From assembly GCA_005884605.1 (NCBI GenBank), contig VBBE01000014.1:1-5562 (forward strand): a stretch of 5,562 bases of DNA, written 5' to 3'. Shown in pieces: positions 1 through 5,154 of the stretch. The stretch comes from Candidatus Bathyarchaeota archaeon (GTDB taxonomy: Archaea; Thermoproteota; Bathyarchaeia; 40CM-2-53-6). Each line of letters starts with the position of its first letter. Position 1 is the first letter of the stretch. The position numbers and the translations under genes are program-made. The notes beneath the pieces were generated by a model. The model was not told where the DNA came from. It searched no databases and worked only from the letters and a program-made list of their open reading frames with translations.

Positions 1-29
1 CATGGGAAATAAGGAGATAACTAACCGAG

Positions 30-54
30 TATATAGCCAGGGCAAATATATACA
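30..54 (+). promoter_or_regulatory. Putative archaeal TATA elements upstream of the PhoU-like gene
   Basis: Two A/T-only stretches occur in an otherwise mixed sequence: TATATA at 30-35 and TATATACA at 47-54. Archaeal TATA boxes usually centre about 26-27 nt before the transcription start. The second box would start RNA near 77, almost at the TTG start codon at 81 (near-leaderless). The first would start RNA near 59 and give a leader of about 22 nt that carries GGAGATGG (64-71), a Shine-Dalgarno-like purine run. The sequence alone does not decide which one is used. Confidence 0.5.
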
Positions 55-80
55 TAGACCAATGGAGATGGTTTCGGGAA

Positions 81-1121
81 TTGAAGCATGTCGAGCTGAG
101 GAGGCTGCAAATGACGGGAGGGGCGAGCTATACTGTTTCTCTCCCTAAGGATTGGGTGAAGGAACAAGGTCTCAAGGTGGGTGATGTCATGGCTGTTCTT
201 CCGCGGTCAGATTCGTCGCTAACTTTGGTCCCGCATGAGAAGATTCCGGCCAATCAGGGCAAGGGTGCAGAGGCTGTTCTCGCGCCTTCAAAGGATCAGG
301 ATAGAGAACAGATCTTGAGAACGGTCGTCGCCCAGTATTTGGCAGGCTATGATGTGATCAGAATAAGATTTCATACGGCGTCAAGGCCCGACCTTCGTGT
401 ATACCTTAGAGAGGCTGCGAGGCGCATGTTCGTTGGATCGGAGATCATCGAGGAGTCAAGAGATGAGTTGATAGTTCAATGCCTTTCAACCTACGGGGAT
501 CTTCCGGTACCAAAAGTCATCTCAAGAATGAGTCTTATCGCTAAACTCATGTTGCGTGACGCGGTAGAGTCTCTGAAGAATAGGGACTCTGCGCTTTCTG
601 AGGAGATTATCAAGAGAGACGAAGAGGTTGACCGATTTTACCTGTTCCTGATAAGGCAACTCACCATGGCCGTCCTGAATAGGAGCTTGATTCAAGAGAT
701 CGGATTGGTGGATCCTCGAGACTGCCTGGTTTATCGTGTAGTCTCGAAAAGCCTTGAGAGAATAGCCGATCATGCAACCACCATCGCGAGAATGGCCTCC
801 GAAATCGAGTCGCCTCTTCCACCGCGCCTTGTTGAGGATCTATCGAAGGTAAGCGACTTGACTAACTTTGTCCTGGAGGATGCTTTTAAGTCGCTAACGA
901 AAGTCGACGGCTCTGTCGCTAACGCCTCAATAGTATCTGCTCAGAAAATTGAGAAAGACGCCGAAAGCGTGATGGACAAGTTATTTGATCTCCGTTTGAA
1001 CCCCAAAACCGTCGTCGCAGTGAGGTTAGCGCTCGAGAGCTTGAAACGCGTCGCTGAGTACGGCGAAGACATCGCCGAGATGGCCATAAACCTAACAGCC
1101 AGAAGAAGGGAACTCTACTGA
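81..1121 (+). CDS. AbrB-domain PhoU family protein (phosphate uptake/signalling regulator)
   Basis: This 346-residue protein has the archaeal PhoU architecture. Residues 5-50 form a SpoVT/AbrB-type swapped-hairpin DNA-binding domain, with the signature TGGASYTVSLPKDW at 12-25 followed by GLKVGD. Two helical PhoU repeats follow from about residue 145. The first carries DEEVD (180-184) and ERIADHATTIA (226-236). The second carries KIEKDAESVMD (289-299) and KRVAEYGEDIAEMA (322-334). These acidic repeats bind metal clusters in characterised PhoU proteins, which modulate phosphate uptake and phosphate-responsive signalling; the AbrB part suggests that this one acts directly on DNA in the cytoplasm. 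The start is taken at TTG 81, because the next in-frame ATG (111), although preceded by a purine-rich GAGGAGG, would remove the first beta strand of the AbrB domain. No pst transporter or phoR-like gene is next to it, so its target is unknown. The family call is firm; the exact role is inferred. Confidence 0.9.
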   Translation: MKHVELRRLQMTGGASYTVSLPKDWVKEQGLKVGDVMAVLPRSDSSLTLVPHEKIPANQGKGAEAVLAPSKDQDREQILRTVVAQYLAGYDVIRIRFHTASRPDLRVYLREAARRMFVGSEIIEESRDELIVQCLSTYGDLPVPKVISRMSLIAKLMLRDAVESLKNRDSALSEEIIKRDEEVDRFYLFLIRQLTMAVLNRSLIQEIGLVDPRDCLVYRVVSKSLERIADHATTIARMASEIESPLPPRLVEDLSKVSDLTNFVLEDAFKSLTKVDGSVANASIVSAQKIEKDAESVMDKLFDLRLNPKTVVAVRLALESLKRVAEYGEDIAEMAINLTARRRELY

Positions 1122-1130
1122 CAGATCCTC

Positions 1131-1140
1131 GCTTTTCTTA
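1131..1140 (+). terminator. Possible oligo-T terminator after the PhoU-like gene
   Basis: A TTTTCTT run (1133-1139) lies 12 nt after the TGA stop codon of the PhoU-like gene. Archaeal RNA polymerase can terminate at short T tracts without a hairpin, and I see no strong stem here. This is a weak, context-based call. Confidence 0.35.
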
Positions 1141-1167
1141 GAACCCGCCCGAACTTTGGAAATAGAC

Positions 1168-1173
1168 CTTAAA
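1168..1173 (+). promoter_or_regulatory. Weak TATA-like element before the MFS gene
   Basis: CTTAAA within the 109-nt gap upstream of the MFS transporter gene is the best TATA-like match there. It would place transcription start near 1197 and give a leader of roughly 34 nt. No clear Shine-Dalgarno site precedes the ATG at 1231. The element is short and could be chance. Confidence 0.3.
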
Positions 1174-1230
1174 CGGGATTTCTAACAGCCCACCGTTTCA
1201 TCTATCTGGAAAAGCGAGCGGTTCTTTGAG

Positions 1231-2679
1231 ATGGAATACAAGTACACTGTTCTGACGAACACTACCATCGGCGCTTTCATGTCCCAACTCGATGGGAACA
1301 TTGGCCTCATAGCCCTGCCAACGATTACGCGGACATTGCACGCCTCTGCCTTCGAAGCCCTCTGGGTGGTAATGGGCTACTTTCTCATGACCGCGGTTCT
1401 ATTGCTGTTGTTCGGTCGGCTGGCCGACATGTACGGCAAGGTGCGTCTCTACAACCTCGGCTTTCTCATCTTCACGATCGGCTCAGGGCTTTGCAGTCTC
1501 GCTATCTCCGGGACCGTGCTTGTTTTCTTTCGTCTCGTTCAGGGAGTGGGCGCTGCACTGATATGGGCAAACAATGCGGCGATTCTGACAGATGCGTTTC
1601 CTCCCAACGAGCGGGGACGGGCGATTGGGGTCAACTTAGTAGCAGGTATCAGCGGATCCGTAATCGGCCTCATTTTAGGTGGTATCCTCACAGTTGCCTT
1701 AGGCTGGCAGTCCATATTCTGGATAAATCTGCCCATAGGCGCTTTCGCCACTTTTTGGGCTTACAAGAAGCTCAAGGAGCTAGGAACGGTCAAGCATGAA
1801 AGAATAGATCTTCCGGGGAACTTGCTGTTCGCGGGAGGATTGTCCGTATTCCTCGTCGGGTTGACCCTGGGAGCCCTGTCAGGATATACTCTTCTAGATT
1901 TGGTCATGATGGTCGCGGGGTTGGTCGCGCTAGCATGCTTCGGTTATGTGGAGCTGAAAACCCCGACCCCATTGATGGATTTGAAGCTGTTCAAGATCAG
2001 ACCTTTTACAGCAGGAATACTGAGCAATTTTCTCGCTTCAATATCGAGAAGTGGGATCTCCCTCGTGCTGACCATATTCTTCCAAGGGGCACTACTCTAT
2101 GATGCGCTTACCGCCGGTATCCTTCTGATACCGTTCGCGGTTGCCTTCGTCACCGTCGGCCCATTGAGCGGTTTTCTCTCCGACAAATATGGGGCGAGAG
2201 GGTTTACTACAGGAGGTCTCTTGATATCTGCCGCGGCCCTGTTTGGGTTCGCCTTGGTCCCGGGCGATGCGTCCTACACGACGCTTGCATCGCTCATGGT
2301 TGTTAGTGGGGCGGGAGGGGGCATGTTTGTCGCCCCGAATATAAGTTCCATCATGAACGCGACACCGGTAACCAGGAGAGGCGTTGCTTCAGGAATATCG
2401 GCCACACTTGTCACCACAGGTGCCCTTCTCAGCCTCGCGATGGTGTTCGTTGTCTTGGCGACAAGCATTCCGTTGAACGTTCTCCAGTCTGTCTTCGCAG
2501 GCGAAACTCTCGCTGGTTCCAACACGTCTAACATTGCTCTGTTCGTGAGTCCTATGCACACGACGTTCCTGATCATGGGAATCATGAGCCTCGTTGCCGT
2601 GATCCCTTCGGCATTGAGAGGCCAAAAGTTCGAAGGAGTTCCAGAATCAGAAACCGCCAGCACGGAGCCAGTAGGATAG
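1231..2679 (+). CDS. MFS transporter, DHA2/EmrB-QacA type multidrug exporter
   Basis: This 482-residue integral membrane protein has about 14 hydrophobic segments, the number typical of the DHA2 (14-TMS drug:H+ antiporter) family. Helix 1 carries SQLDGNIGLIALPTI (18-32), the family's LDxTIVNVALP-like motif. The helix 2-3 loop holds motif A as GRLADMYGKVR (62-72). Motif B is RLVQGVGAA (101-109) in helix 4. Helix 5 holds a motif C region, GSVIGLILGG (142-151), in which the usual GP dipeptide is GL. A second motif A copy, GFLSDKYGAR, lies in the C-terminal half. The C-terminus (from about 465) is a short hydrophilic tail. The family exports drugs, organic ions or metabolites in exchange for protons, but the substrate cannot be read from sequence. 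The ATG start leaves helix 1 complete. The gene follows the PhoU-like gene on the same strand after 109 nt and is probably a separate unit. Confidence 0.9.
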   Translation: MEYKYTVLTNTTIGAFMSQLDGNIGLIALPTITRTLHASAFEALWVVMGYFLMTAVLLLLFGRLADMYGKVRLYNLGFLIFTIGSGLCSLAISGTVLVFFRLVQGVGAALIWANNAAILTDAFPPNERGRAIGVNLVAGISGSVIGLILGGILTVALGWQSIFWINLPIGAFATFWAYKKLKELGTVKHERIDLPGNLLFAGGLSVFLVGLTLGALSGYTLLDLVMMVAGLVALACFGYVELKTPTPLMDLKLFKIRPFTAGILSNFLASISRSGISLVLTIFFQGALLYDALTAGILLIPFAVAFVTVGPLSGFLSDKYGARGFTTGGLLISAAALFGFALVPGDASYTTLASLMVVSGAGGGMFVAPNISSIMNATPVTRRGVASGISATLVTTGALLSLAMVFVVLATSIPLNVLQSVFAGETLAGSNTSNIALFVSPMHTTFLIMGIMSLVAVIPSALRGQKFEGVPESETASTEPVG

Positions 2680-2699
2680 TTCTTCTCGATACTGCTGCG

Positions 2700-2722
2700 T
2701 TTCTTTCCTTCCTTCTCTCTTC
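2700..2722 (+). terminator. Pyrimidine-rich tract, possible terminator of the MFS gene
   Basis: A run of 23 bases made only of T and C begins 20 nt after the TAG stop codon of the MFS gene. T-rich pyrimidine tracts of this kind commonly serve as archaeal transcription termination sites. It also separates the MFS gene from the promoter-like element of the next gene. No stem-loop was seen. Confidence 0.45.
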
Positions 2723-2747
2723 AACGGAGACCACCTTACGGCACGGG

Positions 2748-2757
2748 TTCTATAAGG
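2748..2757 (+). promoter_or_regulatory. TATA box positioned for a leaderless transcript
   Basis: TTCTATAAGG contains TATAAGG at 2751-2757. The first T of this box is 26 nt upstream of the A of the ATG at 2777, the standard spacing between an archaeal TATA box and the transcription start. This predicts a transcript starting at or very near the start codon. It argues that the downstream membrane-protein gene is transcribed independently of the MFS gene. Confidence 0.6.
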
Positions 2758-2776
2758 AAGGCTTCCAGCAGGTGTC

Positions 2777-3847
2777 ATGCTGGGAGCTTTCTTGCATAGT
2801 CCGTCCAAAGTCATTTCCTGGCCACCGTTGGTTCGCCGGGCTGCCAGGTTGAGACTTCCTTTCTGGCTCTGGGCGATCATCATTGGATTCGTTCCGACTA
2901 GGCTACTAGCTACTCTCGACTACATCATCGTTCCTCCCGCTGGGCTCGGCGGCTACTTGATAGATACAGCCCTGGTCCTATCAATTTTCCTTGTCTACTT
3001 CGTCTACGCCATCCATTTCATTTCGAATAGAATGGAAAGGCTAGACGACTATGTCAACCAGATCAGTCCGGACCCGCCGGCCAATCGCCTTAGAATTCCG
3101 TTCCGGCTCGCGAATGTCTTTGCGGTTTGGGTCATACTCCTAGTCGCCATCACTCTTCTCTTCGGTTTCCCAAGTCCCACCACAATCTTTTCCGAACACA
3201 TCGCTGTCATTGCATACTTCTTTCTGATATTAGCCTCCTTTTTGTGGGTCTACGGCTACTCGATGTACGATGTTCACCGGGCCGGCAAACTACCGCTACG
3301 GCTCAAACCGTTCACCGAAGACAGAACGCTCGGGTTGAAGCCGTTCGGAACCGCCTCGCTTAGATTGGCAAGTATCTACGCAGTTTTCCCAATCACGTGG
3401 ACTTTCGTGGAACTGGTAAGTATTGATGTAGAGATTCCGGGAGGTGTATTCATCACATTTGCTCCCATCAGACTTACCGACATCATTTTCAGCGTAGGGC
3501 TTATCCTTACCGGGATCGTCATGTTCTTCCTACCTCTGCTCAGTATCCGAGAGAGACTTCAGGAGGCCAAGCGTCAAGAGCTAAGTTGGGTAACACCTCG
3601 ATACACTACAATCATCACGAGGGTGAAGGAGCAAGTCCCAAAGACGCTTCCGGAGAATGGAGCGACCCAGACGCAAGCCCTAGCTGATGAGCTCACAATG
3701 GTGCGTCAGATACAACAGGACATACAGAAGATCCAATCCTGGCCCTTTGACTTCGGCGTCGTCAGCAGGCTTGCAACAGTGCTCGTCATTCCTCCCATCC
3801 TCGGCGTTCTTGCCAGAATCCTAATCCTCGTCTTTCTTCATTTGTGA
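2777..3847 (+). CDS. Uncharacterised polytopic membrane protein with EDRTLGLKPFG motif
   Basis: I do not recognise a named function for this 356-residue protein. Hydrophobic segments that could span the membrane lie at about 28-47, 61-83, 111-131, 140-161, 195-216, 233-255 and 331-354, giving six or seven helices. Between the fourth and fifth is a polar loop with a basic stretch and the motif EDRTLGLKPFG (181-191). Between the sixth and seventh is a charged region (about 257-325) beginning IRERLQEAKRQEL and containing a Gln-rich stretch, MVRQIQQDIQKIQSW (308-322), that could form a helix or coiled coil. This layout resembles hypothetical membrane proteins recurring in archaeal genomes, a recollection I cannot verify here. 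No enzyme or transporter motif was seen. The ATG at 2777 is supported by the TATA box 26 nt upstream; an AGGTG (2770-2774) lies too close to act as a normal ribosome binding site. The gene is convergent with the CDF gene downstream. Confidence 0.8.
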   Translation: MLGAFLHSPSKVISWPPLVRRAARLRLPFWLWAIIIGFVPTRLLATLDYIIVPPAGLGGYLIDTALVLSIFLVYFVYAIHFISNRMERLDDYVNQISPDPPANRLRIPFRLANVFAVWVILLVAITLLFGFPSPTTIFSEHIAVIAYFFLILASFLWVYGYSMYDVHRAGKLPLRLKPFTEDRTLGLKPFGTASLRLASIYAVFPITWTFVELVSIDVEIPGGVFITFAPIRLTDIIFSVGLILTGIVMFFLPLLSIRERLQEAKRQELSWVTPRYTTIITRVKEQVPKTLPENGATQTQALADELTMVRQIQQDIQKIQSWPFDFGVVSRLATVLVIPPILGVLARILILVFLHL

Positions 3848-3886
3848 AGGCTGTCAATTACAAGTTATTCAACGCGCATCATTCGG

Positions 3887-3914
3887 TAGCCAGCCGCTGA
3901 GCGGCGGCTATTTT
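3887..3914 (+). terminator. Hairpin plus T-run terminator between convergent genes
   Basis: TAGCC (3887-3891) pairs with GGCTA (3906-3910), and CCGC (3894-3897) pairs with GCGG (3901-3904) around a TGA loop, with a small 2:1 internal bulge. The stem is GC-rich and followed by TTTT (3911-3914), as in an intrinsic terminator. It lies 39 nt after the stop codon of the membrane-protein gene and in the right orientation for it. On the opposite strand no T run follows the stem, so it is not an evident terminator for the CDF gene. Confidence 0.5.
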
Positions 3915-3930
3915 CCCGGAGGACCGAGGT

Positions 3931-4869
3931 CTAAGCAGTGTAGTGATCGTGGGGGTGCTCGTGAGGGTCAACCACTGGGACGGGGGTTACGACCAGCCTC
4001 CTAAGACCCCCGATCCTAGTTTTGACCGAGGCTTCCAGTTCCGTTGCAACCTCGTGAGCCTCGTTCAACGTCATATTCCCTTCAACCTCTACTTCGAGCG
4101 CTCCGACTATGAATGGACCCGCTCTCCGCAGCCTCAGATCCCTTATTCCCCTCACATCGGCGTGTGCTCTTATCAGACGTTCTATTTCGTGAGAGAGCTC
4201 TGGCTCGTGGAACTCGTCGAGAAGGACTAGGGAGGATTCTCGCAGCGCCACGTACGCGACCGTAAGAATGTACACTGCTACCAGCATTCCTCCGATCGCG
4301 TCCGCCAAGTGAATTCCGAACGACGCGACGAGGACGCTTGCGAAGGCTACGAACGACGAGGACGCATCTTTTATCGAATTTCTCGCGTCGAGTTTCAGCG
4401 AAGTTATGTTGTATTTGTTGGCGATCTTACGCATCTGGAGAGCGCGGTACAGAGAACCCAAACCGGCGGCTAGAAGGACAACCAAAGCGAGTAGAGGTAG
4501 CCTCAGGGGGGCGGGATTCTGGAAGGCTCTGTAGGATCGAAGGAAAATGTAGCCTGAGACCCCTACAAGAACGATCGCGGTGATGAGGCCTGTGAAGCTT
4601 TCGACTTTATAGTAGCCAAATTGGAACCTGCGAGTGGGCTTACGACGCGAGATGCGGAGACCAGCCCAGACAAAGAAGCTCACCACGGCGTCGGAAATAG
4701 AGTCTATACCATCCGCGAGAAGGGAGATGCTCCCGCTGATCAGACTAAAGGCGATCTCAACGATACCAAGAGCCAATAGGGTCCAAACAGAGACCTTCGC
4801 AATCCGTTCTCCTTCCTGGAAACCGTGGGTTTCATCCTCGAACCCTCGGCTGTTTGCCCCCGGTCTCAA
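3931..4869 (-). CDS. Cation diffusion facilitator (CDF) family divalent metal efflux protein
   Basis: This 312-residue protein has the CDF plan: six membrane helices (about 24-47, 48-72, 91-113, 122-143, 162-186, 188-210) followed by a cytoplasmic domain (about 211-300). CDF proteins export divalent metals such as Zn, Mn, Fe or Co by exchange with protons. Helix 2 carries LLADGIDSISD (50-60), giving D56-x3-D60 for the transport site. In helix 5 the matching pair is N164-x3-D168 (DARNSIKD, 161-168), where zinc transporters usually have H/D-x3-D. The helix 2-3 loop reads FGYYKVE (84-90) rather than the common GHxKxE. The C-terminal domain has the expected EAHEVATELE segment (270-279) and ends in a His-rich tail with H303, H305, H307 and H309. 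The TTG at 4869 is the first possible start after an in-frame stop; no ATG lies near the N-terminus. The metal cannot be assigned firmly, and the changes suggest something other than a classic zinc-only exporter. Confidence 0.92.
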   Translation of the reverse strand: MRPGANSRGFEDETHGFQEGERIAKVSVWTLLALGIVEIAFSLISGSISLLADGIDSISDAVVSFFVWAGLRISRRKPTRRFQFGYYKVESFTGLITAIVLVGVSGYIFLRSYRAFQNPAPLRLPLLALVVLLAAGLGSLYRALQMRKIANKYNITSLKLDARNSIKDASSSFVAFASVLVASFGIHLADAIGGMLVAVYILTVAYVALRESSLVLLDEFHEPELSHEIERLIRAHADVRGIRDLRLRRAGPFIVGALEVEVEGNMTLNEAHEVATELEASVKTRIGGLRRLVVTPVPVVDPHEHPHDHYTA

Positions 4870-4900
4870 CTTTGCTGTGATTCAGTCGTGGGGGTATGTT

Positions 4901-4908
4901 GATTTAGG
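4901..4908 (-). promoter_or_regulatory. Weak TATA-like element upstream of the CDF gene
   Basis: On the minus strand CCTAAATC centres about 35 nt before the TTG start codon of the CDF gene, which would give a very short leader. It is the most A/T-rich site at a suitable distance. No Shine-Dalgarno sequence is visible. The match to a TATA consensus is modest. Confidence 0.25.
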
Positions 4909-5016
4909 TTTGGACCAGCGGCGAGCGTTGTGAAGCGATTTCCAGTCTATCGCTGGCTAAGATTGTCTGATAGTTGCAGGTTCCCTGTGAAGGATGAGCT
5001 CATGGAAGAACACCAA

Positions 5017-5039
5017 GGGCCAAACCTTCCAAATGGCCC
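5017..5039. repeat. Inverted repeat, possible hairpin
   Basis: GGGCCA (5017-5022) is the exact reverse complement of TGGCCC (5034-5039), with 11 nt between them. It lies about 115 nt before the likely start of the TnpB-family gene. IS200/IS605-type elements have subterminal hairpins at their ends, so this could mark the left end of the element. A 6-bp stem with this loop can also occur by chance. Confidence 0.35.
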
Positions 5040-5061
5040 GCTAACGGACGGCTAACAAACG
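5040..5061. repeat. Two-copy 11-bp tandem repeat
   Basis: GCTAACGGACG (5040-5050) is followed directly by GCTAACAAACG (5051-5061); 9 of 11 positions match. An 11-bp period is close to one helical turn, so a repeated protein-binding site is possible. It may equally be part of the mobile-element end. Confidence 0.45.
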
Positions 5062-5098
5062 GGAAAACCTTGTCGTTACTATTAACGGCTCTGTTAGC
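5051..5098. repeat. Nested inverted repeats
   Basis: GCTAACA (5051-5057) is the reverse complement of TGTTAGC (5092-5098). Inside this pair, CGTTA (5074-5078) and TAACG (5083-5087) form a second stem with a 4-nt loop. The right arm also overlaps an 8-bp palindrome, TTAGCTAA (5094-5101). The element lies just upstream of the TnpB-family gene and could be a hairpin at the transposon end or an operator. Confidence 0.45.
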
Positions 5099-5154
5099 TA
5101 ATCGTCGGATGCCTCTCTGACTTATGCCTGGGATTTTGGCTCTTGTCGTTTATC

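Larger units (their letters stand above)
4870..5154. other. Divergent intergenic region between the CDF and TnpB-family genes
   Basis: No convincing gene lies in these 285 nt. The region must hold the upstream signals of both divergent genes and probably the left end of the mobile element that carries the TnpB-family gene. It contains an inverted repeat CCAGCG/CGCTGG (4915-4920, 4951-4956), a perfect 10-bp palindrome (4994-5003), a 6-bp inverted repeat with an 11-nt loop (5017-5039), a short tandem repeat (5040-5061) and nested inverted repeats (5051-5098). No tRNA, CRISPR repeat or target-site duplication could be recognised. Confidence 0.6.

Noticed and set aside
1..12. Possible 3' tail of an upstream gene ending in TAA at 10-12
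   Set aside because: Three codons before a stop are not enough to support a gene; any of the frames will have a stop nearby.
522..773. Minus-strand open frame of 83 codons inside the PhoU-like gene
   Set aside because: It is antisense to a well-supported coding region, shows no recognisable domain and is rich in shadow-like composition.
1491..1799. Alternative-frame and antisense open frames within the MFS gene (also around 2274-2663)
   Set aside because: They overlap strong MFS motifs in the correct frame, and their translations show no membrane or domain pattern.
2647..2883. Minus-strand open frame spanning the MFS/membrane-protein gap
   Set aside because: It overlaps the promoter-like TATA element and the start of the next gene. 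The translation is not recognisable.
3943..4933. Plus-strand open frames opposite the CDF gene
   Set aside because: They are the complement of conserved CDF motifs and have no features of their own.
5040..5101. CRISPR-like array
   Set aside because: The repeats are only 7-11 bp, directly adjacent or inverted, and have no regular spacers.
4960..5120. Possible C/D box guide RNA or tRNA in the divergent intergenic region
   Set aside because: GGATGAG and CTGA only partly resemble C and D boxes, without a proper C'/D' pair. No T-arm-like GGTTCGAATCC or acceptor stem was found.
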